51,389 bases of DNA. Source: Gp6-AA40 sp046732795. GTDB lineage: Bacteria > Acidobacteriota > Vicinamibacteria > Vicinamibacterales > UBA2999. Positions 7,595 through 15,975 of this stretch are shown piece by piece. The notes beneath the pieces were generated by a model. That model ran no database searches. It was not told where the DNA came from and saw only the letters and a list, made by a program, of their open reading frames with translations. The translations under genes and the position numbers were made by a program. The DNA is taken from NCBI GenBank assembly GCA_046732795.1, contig JBKPNV010000087.1:1-51389 (forward strand), read 5' to 3'. Positions within the stretch are counted from its first letter, which is position 1. Every line of letters starts with the position of its first letter.

Positions 7595-9073
7595 CTATGT
7601 ATCGATCTGCGCGCGCTGCAGCTTGCCGCTGAAGTCCACGTAGATCGACTTCCACTCGGAAAACACGTCGAGGGCAGCGGTCCCCGCTTCGCGATGGCCG
7701 TTGCCCGTTGCCTTGGTCCCACCAAACGGCAGATGCACCTCTGCTCCGATCGTCGGAGCGTTCACGTAAAAGATCCCCGTGTACAAGTCCCGCATCGCCG
7801 TGAACGCCTTGTTCACGTCGCGGGTGTAAATGGAGGCCGACAAGCCATAGGCGACGCTGTTGCCGATTTCGATTGCCTGCTCGAGCGAACGGCACCGCAT
7901 CACCGACACCACAGGACCGAAGATCTCCTCCTGCGCGATTCGCATCGACGGATCGACGTCGCCAAATATCGTCGGCTCGTGAAACCAGCCCCGCTCGTAG
8001 GGTCCTGACGTCAGACGATTTCCGCCCGTCACGAGTCGCGCCCCTTCACCACGACCGATCTCGACGTACTTCATCACTGTCTGGAGCTGCGACTCGCTGA
8101 CCGAAGGCCCTACCTGCGTGCGATCGTCCAGGCCGTCGCCGACGCGCAGCGCCCTTGCGCGCGCGGCGAACTGACGCAGGAACTCGTCGTAGATCTTTTC
8201 GTGGGCGACGATGCGACTCGCCGCGGTGCACCGTTGTCCGGTGGTGCCGAATCCGCCCCACAAGCACCCCTCGATCGCGAGCTCGAGCTGCGCGTCGTCC
8301 ATGATCATGACAACGTTCTTACCGCCCATCTCGAGATGCGTCTTCTTGAATGTCGATGCGGCGTGCTGGTTCACCACACGTCCGACGGCAGACGATCCGG
8401 TAAACGACACGACCTTCACCGCGTCGTGCGTCGTCATCATCTCGCCAACGTCAGGACCGCCCGTCACAAGGTTTACGACGCCGGGTGGAATGCCCGCCTC
8501 CTCGAGCACCTTGACGAAGTTCACGGCGGATAGCGGTGTCAGCGTGGCTGGCTTGAAGACGACGGTATTGCCGCACACGAGGGCAGGCGTGATCTTCCAC
8601 GACGGGATGGCCATCGGAAAATTCCAGGGCGTGATGATCGAGCACACGCCGAGCGGCTGCCGTATCGACATCGCGAACTTGTCGCGCAGCTCGGACGGCA
8701 CCGTCTGACCGTACTGGCGGCGCCCCTCGCCAGCCATGAAATAGGTCATGTCGATCGCTTCCTGAACGTCGCCCCGTGTCTCCTCGAGCACTTTCCCCAT
8801 CTCGCGCGTCATGTCGCGAGCGAACTCCTCCTTGCGCGCTGCGATGATCTGCGCGGCCGCGAAGAGAACTTCGGCACGCTTTGGGGCAGGGACCAACCGC
8901 CACGAGCAATACGCACGCTCGGCGGCTCGCACCGCGGTCTCGACGTCTTCGCGATTGGAGTCCTGAAAGAGTCCGATCAACTCATCGCGATTAGCCGGGT
9001 TTCTGTTCTCGAACGTTCTACCCGATCGCGACGGCTCCCAGGTCCCGCCGATGTAGTTGTGAAAAGTGCCCAC
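7595..9073 (-). CDS. NAD(P)-dependent aldehyde dehydrogenase (alpha-ketoglutarate semialdehyde dehydrogenase-like)
   Basis: 492 residues, a full-length ALDH. Active-site residues are intact: N151 (PWNF), K174 (FKPA), general base E248 in LEMGGKN and nucleophile C282 in TTGQRCT; the FTGSSAVG loop (224-231) is also present. It oxidises an aldehyde to the acid with NAD(P)+. From memory, the sequence is closest to 2-ketoglutarate-semialdehyde and related ALDHs, so sugar-acid or amino-acid breakdown is possible, and C1 metabolism is also conceivable. GTG at 9073 is chosen because GGAGGA (9081-9086) is 7 bases upstream. The gene stands alone on its strand, with a possibly structured leader. Confidence 0.88.
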   Translation of the reverse strand: MGTFHNYIGGTWEPSRSGRTFENRNPANRDELIGLFQDSNREDVETAVRAAERAYCSWRLVPAPKRAEVLFAAAQIIAARKEEFARDMTREMGKVLEETRGDVQEAIDMTYFMAGEGRRQYGQTVPSELRDKFAMSIRQPLGVCSIITPWNFPMAIPSWKITPALVCGNTVVFKPATLTPLSAVNFVKVLEEAGIPPGVVNLVTGGPDVGEMMTTHDAVKVVSFTGSSAVGRVVNQHAASTFKKTHLEMGGKNVVMIMDDAQLELAIEGCLWGGFGTTGQRCTAASRIVAHEKIYDEFLRQFAARARALRVGDGLDDRTQVGPSVSESQLQTVMKYVEIGRGEGARLVTGGNRLTSGPYERGWFHEPTIFGDVDPSMRIAQEEIFGPVVSVMRCRSLEQAIEIGNSVAYGLSASIYTRDVNKAFTAMRDLYTGIFYVNAPTIGAEVHLPFGGTKATGNGHREAGTAALDVFSEWKSIYVDFSGKLQRAQIDT

Positions 9074-9091
9074 AAGTCGCTCCTCCGTCCA

Positions 9092-9199
9092 CAGACTGCC
9101 GCAATATGGTCACTTGGACAAGCCGCCGAGTCGCACTCGACCATGAAAACCCGGTAGAAGTTCGCGATGTAGCTGACTTGACGCTCAGGCGGCAGTCTG
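9092..9199 (-). other. Possible structured 5' leader of the aldehyde dehydrogenase
   Basis: CAGACTGCCGC (9092-9102) and GCGGCAGTCTG (9189-9199) form a perfect 11-bp inverted repeat closing an 86-base loop, with a small inner stem CGAGT-CGC-ACTCG. On the minus strand the inner end lies about 5 bases before the ribosome-binding site. The arrangement resembles a cis-regulatory RNA, yet an 11-bp match at this distance is expected about once by chance in a window this size. The rest of the 305-base gap (9074-9378) contains no gene. Confidence 0.25.
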
Positions 9200-9331
9200 G
9201 GGCTAAACACTAATATCACCGCCAGTTACCCCGTAGTTCCCAGTTGTGCCCGCTCCAGGACAGCTATGTCGAATGTGCTGGATCTGACGATAAACAAGGT
9301 AGGCCTGGCGGTCTCCAGCAACCAGCCCTCG

Positions 9332-9347
9332 TGGCACGGATCCTGTA
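9332..9347 (+). promoter_or_regulatory. Weak sigma-54-like promoter candidate
   Basis: TGGCAC (9332-9337) followed after five bases by CTGT approximates the -24/-12 pattern TGGCAC-N5-TTGC, but the invariant -12 GC is GT here. It lies 32 bases ahead of the pseudo-receiver start codon. The mismatch makes this doubtful. Confidence 0.18.
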
Positions 9348-9378
9348 TTAGAGGAGACCAGAAGGGCGGGTTACTAAG

Positions 9379-9756
9379 ATGACTGAGCCGAACCAATTCA
9401 ACGCGCCGCCAGTGCAGAAGGTTGTCGTGATCAACGGCAATACGGAAGTACTGGGCATGCTCGAATCGGTGCTCGACTCGGGTCGTTATGACATGGTCTT
9501 TGTGGAGCCTGGCGATAGGGCGTACTCACAGATCAAGAAGGTGCTCCCCAACCTGGTCATCCTCTGCACGCGGATAGAGCGTCTCGACGGGTTCCAGATT
9601 CTGACAATGCTCAAGTTGGATCCGGACACCTGCGACATCCCGGTGTTGACCTACACCACGGAGGCCGAAGGACAGGACTTCGGAACCGTGCTGTCGCAGG
9701 TCACCGACGACGATGACAGCCTCTTTCCGAGCCGCGCAGCCATGCGGATGAACTAG
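9379..9756 (+). CDS. Degenerate (pseudo-) response-regulator receiver domain protein
   Basis: 125 residues, a single receiver-like fold. The pattern KVVVINGN (14-21), PNLVILCTRIERLDGFQIL (57-75) and IPVLTYTTEAE (87-97) follows the CheY order. The phosphorylatable Asp of strand 3 is replaced by Cys (C63), the acidic pair after strand 1 is Asn-Gly (19-20), and no conserved Lys follows strand 5. Phosphorylation at the usual site is therefore impossible; it probably acts as a protein-binding module. The C-terminus is a short acidic tail (DDDD near 110-113). A PilZ gene begins 15 bases downstream, which suggests joint action in motility or cyclic-di-GMP output. Confidence 0.72.
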   Translation: MTEPNQFNAPPVQKVVVINGNTEVLGMLESVLDSGRYDMVFVEPGDRAYSQIKKVLPNLVILCTRIERLDGFQILTMLKLDPDTCDIPVLTYTTEAEGQDFGTVLSQVTDDDDSLFPSRAAMRMN

Positions 9757-9771
9757 CGATATTGCCCGCCA

Positions 9772-10110
9772 ATGTCTGAGGAAAAGCGCGACGGCGCGCG
9801 AGTCGCCATGATCAGCCGACTCGAGGGCGAGGTCATGGTGTTTCAACCGATGGGGATCCGCGAGGTCAGCCTTCGGGGCGCGCTCGTCGAAACGCGATTC
9901 GCGATGCATCTCAATTCGCTGCACGATCTGCGAATCGAGCTCGGAGAGCGCTCTGTGGTCGTGAAGGGGCGCGTCGTGCATTCGCAGATCGCGGACGTCG
10001 ATGACGACGTTCTCGTGTATTGGACGGGGATTGAATTCGTCGATCCCTCAGAACACGTATCCAATGCGATCGCCGGCTTTCTCAAGTCGGTTCGCGCCGA
10101 GCGCTTCTAG
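9772..10110 (+). CDS. PilZ-domain protein, putative cyclic-di-GMP receptor
   Basis: 112 residues. The two PilZ nucleotide-binding motifs are recognisable: RxxxR at R6-R10 (KRDGARV) and [D/N]xSxxG in conservative form at E31-S33-G36 (REVSLRGALVE). The remainder (LRIELGERSVVVKGRVVHS, then VYWTGIEFVDP) matches the PilZ beta-barrel. It should bind cyclic-di-GMP and alter a partner, though the Asp-to-Glu change in the second motif may affect affinity. It follows the pseudo-receiver gene by 15 bases and is probably co-transcribed with it. GGDEF and HD-GYP genes elsewhere in the window could make and break the ligand. Confidence 0.78.
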   Translation: MSEEKRDGARVAMISRLEGEVMVFQPMGIREVSLRGALVETRFAMHLNSLHDLRIELGERSVVVKGRVVHSQIADVDDDVLVYWTGIEFVDPSEHVSNAIAGFLKSVRAERF

Positions 10111-10161
10111 CGTCCGCCTAGCGTCCGGCCGTCAGCCGATCGCTAGGCCGTCACTAGTACT

Positions 10162-10563
10162 TTAGCGAACCCTTAAGTACTCTAGATAGTCGCCAGACGC
10201 GATACGCTCCGCCCGACCGAGCGGCGCGTTGTAGAAGTACGCTGACGCGTACACGACCGATCCGTCTTCTATGGTGACCGGTGTCAGTCGACGGGTATAA
10301 AGGCTGGCTTCGGGCTCGCTGGGGCGGTAGCCCTCAAGTTCGTCCAAGGCCCTCAGTACAACTACCGGGTGGGTCATCTCATAGACCTCTCCCCAGACTT
10401 GACCATCCGGGTCGGGCACCGCGGCCGGGTAAATACCGAGATCGAACAAAGCAGCCGTGATCGTGCCGCGGCCCTTGTAGACGAGATGCCGGTCGATTCG
10501 CAGACGCCCGGTACGGTTGAAAGGCGTCATCAGCGTGCCGTAAAAGAACACGAGCTTCGGCAT
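10162..10563 (-). CDS. Gamma-glutamylcyclotransferase-like (AIG2/GGACT family) protein
   Basis: 133 residues, the usual length. It opens with MPKLVFFYGTLM, containing the family YGTL loop (8-11) that binds the gamma-glutamyl group, and carries the acidic LDELEGY motif (73-79) with the catalytic Glu. AlFDLGIYPA and VWGEVYEM fit the barrel core. Members cyclise gamma-glutamyl amines or amino acids to 5-oxoproline; the exact substrate here is unknown. The gene is convergent with the PilZ gene, with 51 bases between their ends, and nothing else is obviously in its operon. Confidence 0.8.
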   Translation of the reverse strand: MPKLVFFYGTLMTPFNRTGRLRIDRHLVYKGRGTITAALFDLGIYPAAVPDPDGQVWGEVYEMTHPVVVLRALDELEGYRPSEPEASLYTRRLTPVTIEDGSVVYASAYFYNAPLGRAERIASGDYLEYLRVR

Positions 10564-10648
10564 GGAGTTCGTAATTGCCTGACGACTAGCAACTACGAGG
10601 CGAGTGCGCGAGATATTTACCGTTGTGAAATCGCCGCCCCAGGTGCAA

Positions 10649-10666
10649 GTCCGGCTGGAGCCGGAC
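10649..10666. repeat. REP-like palindrome GTCCGGC-TGGA-GCCGGAC
   Basis: A perfect 7-bp stem with a 4-base loop lies 18 bases beyond the stop of the membrane-anchored protein encoded at 10685-11704. It closely resembles the hairpin at 33448-33467, which also sits just after a stop codon. There is no T-run. Confidence 0.65.
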
Positions 10667-10684
10667 CCTCAGGTCCGCCGGGTA

Positions 10685-11704
10685 TCACAGGGCGGGAGGC
10701 GCGTCGGGTCGCGGGGCCGGGACGGGTGTCGAACGCGGTCTGGGCCGCTGGGCGCGGAGCGCTCCCAGCGCGTCGATCATCTCGGAAGGCACCGAGAAGG
10801 ACAGGGAAACAGTGGTCCCCTGCGTGGATAGCTGGACGGAGTTCAGGAACTCCGCGACCTCTGGATGCTGGCTCGCCTGCATCCGCCCCAGGGCCATGAA
10901 TCCGCGGATGACCTCCTGAAGATTCTGAGCGGATGGCTCGTCGCGGGTCTCGACACGGACTTGCCCCTGAACACCTCCGTCGACGAACGCGCGGGCTGAA
11001 AACCAATTGATCGGCGGCAGCTGATTCGCAACCTCGGGCGGCAGTTTCGATCCGGTGAGGGCGTCAAATCTCGCGACGACCCACGCATCGCCGTCGTCGA
11101 TATCGCGGACCAGGCGCATCAGCTCGTCATTGTTCTTGACGCTGGAGCCTGCCGCCTTGGTGTCAATGGCGGCCCGCACCGCGGCGGGGCCCCCAATGGC
11201 CACGAGTCCGGACTCGAGAAAGACCACAGCCAACTTGTTCTCTTGACTGATCAGCAAATGGGACCCTTTGTACTCCTCGACCGTCCCACCCTGATTGCGG
11301 ACCAACCTCTCGATAGAAACCTGATCGAACCGGCCCTTCGCCAACACGAGCGGCGGCTCACCCTGAGGCGGTTCCCCCATTCCCGCGAACGAGGCGACGA
11401 CGTAGTCGATGTCAGTCTCGAGATCGATGCCGGTTTGCTCTTTGAAATGTTCCGTCCCTCGGCTGCTGTCCGGCTGAAGTGTGGAGAGTTTGTGACGCAG
11501 CTCGGAATCCATCACGTCGCGAACGTTCGCGTAGGCAACCACGCGGGCGTCGGCGGGGATATAGACGAATTCTCCAGGAACGTCCCCTCCTACGATCGTG
11601 AGGTTCTGGAAGCCGCCGACGTAGGCCGCAAGCAGACCCGTACCCAGGCCCACCACCAGGATTCCCGAGGCGACTGCGACAAATAGCCGAGTCCGCTTGG
11701 TCAT
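10685..11704 (-). CDS. Membrane-anchored protein of unknown function
   Basis: 339 residues, not assigned to a family with confidence. One N-terminal hydrophobic segment (about 8-30: FVAVASGILVVGLGTGLLAAYV) is a signal anchor; the remainder is predicted outside the cytoplasm. The body contains phrases such as VYIPADARVVAYANVRDVM, EQTGIDLETDIDYVVASF and AVVFLESGLVAIGGPAAV, loosely like DUF3352-type proteins, and ends in a Pro/Arg-rich tail (RPRPRSTPVPAPRPDAPPA). GGGAGA lies 6 bases before the ATG. It is 84 bases downstream of an ABC-2 transporter operon on the same strand, so it may be an accessory to that exporter; this is inference only. Confidence 0.6.
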   Translation of the reverse strand: MTKRTRLFVAVASGILVVGLGTGLLAAYVGGFQNLTIVGGDVPGEFVYIPADARVVAYANVRDVMDSELRHKLSTLQPDSSRGTEHFKEQTGIDLETDIDYVVASFAGMGEPPQGEPPLVLAKGRFDQVSIERLVRNQGGTVEEYKGSHLLISQENKLAVVFLESGLVAIGGPAAVRAAIDTKAAGSSVKNNDELMRLVRDIDDGDAWVVARFDALTGSKLPPEVANQLPPINWFSARAFVDGGVQGQVRVETRDEPSAQNLQEVIRGFMALGRMQASQHPEVAEFLNSVQLSTQGTTVSLSFSVPSEMIDALGALRAQRPRPRSTPVPAPRPDAPPAL

Positions 11705-11788
11705 GACACGTCTCCCAAGGGCAGTATACGAGCCTTGCCGCTGCCGTGTTCCCGGACCAGCTTCTTCCGAGAAAGTGCAGCCGGATTC

Positions 11789-12628
11789 CTACTGTTCCAG
11801 TACGTACTCCCGCTGTTCCACGACCCGCACCGCGAGTGCCAGGGATATCAGGATCGCCAGTGCCAGACACGCCAGACACACCGGCACGGATGGCGGATCT
11901 CTGAAGAAGGCGCCCTGAAGCAGTGACACAGTGTCCCCTGTTGGCATCGCGTGCGGGACGAGAGGCTGGAGGTAGTACGCCAACGTGAACCGCTTCAGGT
12001 AACCCGGCAACACGAGCGTCACGAACTCCCATCCAAAGACGAACACGAGTCCCACGATGAGCGGGCGTCTGAGCGCCGCGCCGATGAGCGCAAAAAGCGC
12101 TCCATATGCAGCGAGGCCAAGACCAAGGACGCCGAGATCGACGACCAGCGAAATGAAACTCGACGGGATCAGTCTGATCGGCACCATGAGGAAGTACACG
12201 ATCATCACCGAGGGCAGGACAACGAGCGTCGTGCACACCAGATATGCCAGGTACTTCCCGACGACGACCGCACCCCGGCGCACCGGTCGCGTGAACAGGT
12301 ACGTGATCGTCTTGTCGTCCACTTCATCGGCGATGAGCGACGTACCGTAGAAGACGCCGAGGATCGGGACGATGAACCAGAGAAAGAGGATCCAGATCAT
12401 CCCGCCGAACATGCTCACGGCGTCGACCTGCATGCCATTGACCCTCAGGGGCGCGATACCCGCCGACTGCACGATGCGCGCGACGAGCGCCACAATCACA
12501 GGACTGCCCACGACAAGCGCCATGAAGATGGTGCGCCGTGACCAGAGCATCTCGCCGATGGAAAGCCCGAACACGCGCCAGGCGCCCGTGAAGAACGAGG
12601 TGGTTCGAGGAGCGGGAGTCGCGGTCAC
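11789..12628 (-). CDS. ABC-2 type transporter permease (second pair)
   Basis: 279 residues with about six hydrophobic segments (for example around 35-55, 78-98, 123-150, 160-190, 195-210, 247-270). The conserved cytoplasmic stretch SLIADEVDDKTITYLFTRPVRRG is typical of ABC-2 permeases (ADExxxxTxxYLxxxPxxR). The GTG start at 12628 overlaps the TGA of the upstream ATPase by 4 bases (GTGA), implying translational coupling. With that ATPase it should form an exporter, or an envelope complex as in gliding/NatAB-like systems. Substrate unknown. Confidence 0.85.
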   Translation of the reverse strand: MTATPAPRTTSFFTGAWRVFGLSIGEMLWSRRTIFMALVVGSPVIVALVARIVQSAGIAPLRVNGMQVDAVSMFGGMIWILFLWFIVPILGVFYGTSLIADEVDDKTITYLFTRPVRRGAVVVGKYLAYLVCTTLVVLPSVMIVYFLMVPIRLIPSSFISLVVDLGVLGLGLAAYGALFALIGAALRRPLIVGLVFVFGWEFVTLVLPGYLKRFTLAYYLQPLVPHAMPTGDTVSLLQGAFFRDPPSVPVCLACLALAILISLALAVRVVEQREYVLEQ

Positions 12629-13545
12629 TGCTTCACCAGGTACTTGAACACGGCCTGCAGGTTGTCGTCCGGCGACGTGATTTCGTCGATGACGCCAGCC
12701 TCGCCGGACGCCGCCATGTCGGTGAGCCGCGCGTAAAACGCATCGGGACGTGCCGTTTCGAAGATCACCGCGTTCTGCTCGAAGCGCAGGCTGATAACCC
12801 CGTCTTCCACGAGGACGTCGCGCGCCAGCCGTTTCGGGTCTTCGCAGCGGACATAGACGGTGTGGGGATGCTCGTCGATCAGTTCGCGAATCTGGTGGAC
12901 ATTACCTTCCGCGACGATGCGGCCGTTGTTGATCAGCAGGATGTTCGACGTCATCGACTCGACTTCATGCAGGATGTGACTCGACACGAGAACGCTCTTC
13001 CCCGACCGGCCCCATTCCTTGATCTGTCGAATGGTGCGGCGGCGCATGATCGGATCCATGCCGCTCAGCGGCTCATCGAGGATGAGCAGCTCGGGATCGT
13101 GGGCGATCGCCTGCGCAAGCTTGACCCGCTGACGCATGCCCTTGCTGTAACCCCCAATCTTGCGGTCGGCGGCGTCGAGCAGATCCATGGCGCCGAGTGC
13201 GCGACGCGCGGCATCGGCGGTCTCCTGTTCCGAGTAGCCGTTCAGCCCCACGAGTGCGGAGACCCACTCCGTGCCGGTCATCCGGTCGTAAAAAGCATCC
13301 TGCTCCGGACAGAAGCCGATGCGCCGATACAGCTCGTGGTTGCGCCAGATGGGTTCGCCAAGCACACGAATCGATCCCTTGCTCGGCCTGAGCTGCCCTG
13401 TCACGAGCTTCATGAACGTCGATTTGCCGGCGCCATTGGGACCGAGCAGTCCCGTGATGCCCGGGGGCACGGATACCGTGACGTCGTTGAGGCCGGAGAC
13501 CTGGCCGTACCACTTCGAGAGATGCTCGGTCGCGATCGCGTTCAC
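12625..13545 (-). CDS. ABC transporter ATP-binding protein (second pair)
   Basis: 306 residues from GTG 13545, selected because it overlaps the preceding permease stop by 4 bases (GTGA); a longer reading frame to 13587 adds 14 residues that do not fit the family. Walker A GPNGAGKS (35-42), signature YSKGMRQ (133-139) and Walker B LLILDEP (153-159) are intact, followed by the H-loop SSH. A C-terminal region of about 90 residues with FERRED-like folds is typical of ABC-2 ATPases (CcmA/NatA type). It energises the permease encoded immediately downstream. Confidence 0.9.
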   Translation of the reverse strand: MNAIATEHLSKWYGQVSGLNDVTVSVPPGITGLLGPNGAGKSTFMKLVTGQLRPSKGSIRVLGEPIWRNHELYRRIGFCPEQDAFYDRMTGTEWVSALVGLNGYSEQETADAARRALGAMDLLDAADRKIGGYSKGMRQRVKLAQAIAHDPELLILDEPLSGMDPIMRRRTIRQIKEWGRSGKSVLVSSHILHEVESMTSNILLINNGRIVAEGNVHQIRELIDEHPHTVYVRCEDPKRLARDVLVEDGVISLRFEQNAVIFETARPDAFYARLTDMAASGEAGVIDEITSPDDNLQAVFKYLVKQ

Positions 13546-14381
13546 GCGACGATCTCCACCGGGCGCACTCGCCGCTCGAGCACCCACACGGAGGCGGCGA
13601 TCAGGCCCACGATGACGAGAACCGCCACGTAGATCGGAACCGGCTGCGGCGCCCGAACGCGGAAGACCCAGTCAGTGAAGACGTCGACCATGTTGCCGGG
13701 CGAAATCGCCGCCCACGCCGGGCTCCCGGTAATCGAGCGAAGCACCTGGTGCATCGAGGACGTAAAGAAGATGAGGCCCGCGTACATGATCGCCACGAAT
13801 CGACGGCTCTTCGAGAGCGACGACAACGCCAGGATCGTGAACGTCGACAGCAGCGCTCGCGCCAGAGACGCGAGCGTGATGGCTGGAAGCACGAACAGGT
13901 TGTTGGTCAGGAAACTGAAACTGCCCGAGAACACGACCTGCACGAGAAGGAGACACAACGCTGGAACGAGCGTCACACCGAGAATCAGTATCAGCAGCGG
14001 CGCCGCTTTGCCGACGATGTACTCGACGCGAGTCAGTGGCTTCGACAGATAAAGTTGGAGCGCATTGGCCCGGCGGTCGTCGGCAATCAGCCCCCCTAAC
14101 ACGATCGTGATGATGAAGACGAAAAACTGCTGCCTGTTCAGGAAGTCGCGGAAGGTCTGTGGCGTGGTGCTGGTGAACCCCGACAGCTGCGGAAAGAGCA
14201 CTGGCGCGACGATGATCAGCCCCATGACGAAGAACTGAATCCAGCTCGCGAAGAGCATCATCAGAAACCATCGGCGCTTGAATGCGCTGATGAGATGCAT
14301 GCGGGCCATGGTCCACCAGGCGCGGCCCACGGGCACGCGCCGCCCCAAATACCGTCGATACCCCTGGTCATGGATCGGCAT
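13542..14381 (-). CDS. ABC-2 type transporter permease (first pair)
   Basis: 279 residues. After a basic N-terminus (MPIHDQGYRRYLGRRVPVGR) come about six membrane segments, the first near 38-65 (WFLMMLFASWIQFFVMGLII). The motif GGLIADDRRANALQLYLSKP is the ABC-2 cytoplasmic signature. The ATG directly follows the TAG of the upstream ATPase with no spacer (TAGATG), and GAGG upstream overlaps the end of that gene. Although its layout equals that of the second permease, the sequences differ clearly, so the two pairs are paralogous rather than recent duplicates. Confidence 0.85.
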   Translation of the reverse strand: MPIHDQGYRRYLGRRVPVGRAWWTMARMHLISAFKRRWFLMMLFASWIQFFVMGLIIVAPVLFPQLSGFTSTTPQTFRDFLNRQQFFVFIITIVLGGLIADDRRANALQLYLSKPLTRVEYIVGKAAPLLILILGVTLVPALCLLLVQVVFSGSFSFLTNNLFVLPAITLASLARALLSTFTILALSSLSKSRRFVAIMYAGLIFFTSSMHQVLRSITGSPAWAAISPGNMVDVFTDWVFRVRAPQPVPIYVAVLVIVGLIAASVWVLERRVRPVEIVA

Positions 14382-15305
14382 CTATTCCTCGCCTACGGCC
14401 TTCGCGAACACGTCTTCCAGCGTCGGGACGCTGGGTCGCAGATGCCTGACCTGCACGCGTTCCTGTGACGCGAGTCGGAACAGAAGCGGCGCTCCGGTAT
14501 CATCCGGCACGAAGACGCGCATCACATCCTCGTCGGTTTCGTGACAATCGAGACCCGCCGACCGCAACACGCTGACGAACCGGCCCGAGTCGCCCTTGAT
14601 CCGCAGCTCGAACACGCGCCCTCTGGGCCCCTTCAGACTCGCAATCGGACCTGCCGTCGCCACGGTTCCTTTGTCCATCACGACAACGTGATCGCACGCG
14701 TACTCGACGTCGGGCAGCAGGTGCGACGACAGAATGAGGTTCAATCCTTTGTTGTGTGCGATGTCGCGAATCAACTCGAGCATCTCGTCGCGCCCCTTCG
14801 GGTCCATCCCGTTGGTCGGCTCGTCGAGAAACACCAGGTCGGGGTCATGCACGAGCGCCTGCGCCAGCTTGATGCGCTGCTTCATGCCAGTGGAGTACTG
14901 ATCGATCGTTCGGTAGCGCGCCTCGCCGAGTCCGACGTAGTAGAGCACTTCATGCGCGCGCTGCATGGCGTCCGCGGGCGGCAGCCCGGACAGTTCCCCG
15001 CAGTACGCCACGAACGACACCGCGTTCATCTGAGGAAAGTGCGCGTCGCTTTCCGGCATGTAGCCAATGCGCGACCTGACCTGAAGAGGCGACCGCTTCA
15101 CGTCGAGCCCGAGCACGCGCATCTGGCCTCCGTCTGGCGGCAGCAACCCCAGCACCACCTTGATCAGAGTGGTCTTGCCTGCGCCGTTCGGGCCGAGCAG
15201 CCCGACGGCGCCCGTCGGGAACGAGGCGGTCACGTCGCGGAGTGCCCAGTTTTTCGCGTAGTGGACGCTGACGCCGTGGAGGTCGACGACGGAGGAAATG
15301 GTCAC
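14382..15305 (-). CDS. ABC transporter ATP-binding protein (first pair)
   Basis: 307 residues, GTG start at 15305 without an obvious Shine-Dalgarno. Walker A GPNGAGKT (38-45), signature YSTGMKQ (137-143), Walker B LVFLDEP (157-163) and the SSH switch (about 193-195) are present. It is the first gene of a four-gene leftward run ATPase-permease-ATPase-permease with 0-4 base junctions, implying one transcript and perhaps one complex with two non-identical ATPases. The 100 bases upstream contain GTTCACG-like degenerate repeats rather than a clear promoter. Confidence 0.9.
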   Translation of the reverse strand: MTISSVVDLHGVSVHYAKNWALRDVTASFPTGAVGLLGPNGAGKTTLIKVVLGLLPPDGGQMRVLGLDVKRSPLQVRSRIGYMPESDAHFPQMNAVSFVAYCGELSGLPPADAMQRAHEVLYYVGLGEARYRTIDQYSTGMKQRIKLAQALVHDPDLVFLDEPTNGMDPKGRDEMLELIRDIAHNKGLNLILSSHLLPDVEYACDHVVVMDKGTVATAGPIASLKGPRGRVFELRIKGDSGRFVSVLRSAGLDCHETDEDVMRVFVPDDTGAPLLFRLASQERVQVRHLRPSVPTLEDVFAKAVGEE

Positions 15306-15405
15306 AGGCTCAGGAGGCTCACACGTTCACGCGGTTCAAAGAGTCCTGTTCACGAGTGTCAATACGTTCCGCACTGTTCAAAAGGTTCCCGGCCCCAAGG
15401 ACTCG

Positions 15406-15975
15406 TCAGAGGGAGCCGCGCAAACCGAGCGCGTCCGCGTGCTCGCGCATGAAGCGGATGACATTCCCGGCATGTTCCTCGAGCGGAATTCCCAACGCGT
15501 CTGCGCCGGCGCGCAGGTCATCCCTCGAGACCGCGCGGGCAAACGCCTTGTCCTTCATCCGTTTGATCACCGACGGGGCTTCGAGATCGAGCACGCTCTT
15601 CGAGGGGCGCACGAGCGCGGCGGCGGTGACGAATCCCGCCATCTCGTCGCACGCAAACAGCGTCCGCTCCAGGAGGCTCTCGCGCGGCACTCCCGAGTAA
15701 TTGGCGTGCGAGAGAATGGCGCGCATGATCCATTCCGCGTAGCCGCGCCGGCCGAGCTCTTCGCAGCCGCGGAACGGATGGTCGACGGCGGTCGGGTATC
15801 GCTCGTAATCGAAGTCGTGCAGCAGCGCGACTACTCCCCAGTCGTCCTCGTTCTGGCCGTACAGTCGTGCGTATCCTCGTACGGCCGCCTCGACGGCGAG
15901 CGCATGTTTCCGCAGGCTGTCGCTCTGCGTCCACTCCGTGAGGAGCGCCCAGGCTTCGTCGCGAGATGGTGTCAT
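15406..15975 (-). CDS. HD-domain phosphohydrolase-like protein
   Basis: 189 residues. The HD signature is visible: H24 (LRKHALAVE), H53-D54 (ALLHDFDYERYP), a further His at about 66 (DHPF) and H89 (LSHANY). HD proteins hydrolyse phosphate esters, often nucleotides, with bound metals; the substrate here is unknown. The ATG overlaps the TGA of the upstream Nudix gene by four bases, giving a yjbQ-Nudix-HD operon. The combination suggests nucleotide or cofactor house-cleaning, inferred from context only. Confidence 0.8.
   Translation of the reverse strand: MTPSRDEAWALLTEWTQSDSLRKHALAVEAAVRGYARLYGQNEDDWGVVALLHDFDYERYPTAVDHPFRGCEELGRRGYAEWIMRAILSHANYSGVPRESLLERTLFACDEMAGFVTAAALVRPSKSVLDLEAPSVIKRMKDKAFARAVSRDDLRAGADALGIPLEEHAGNVIRFMREHADALGLRGSL

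Noticed and set aside
10156..10181. AGTACTT-N12-AAGTACT inverted repeat between the PilZ and cyclotransferase genes
   Set aside because: Weak AT-rich stem with a large loop, overlapping coding sequence and without a T-run; not enough for a terminator call.
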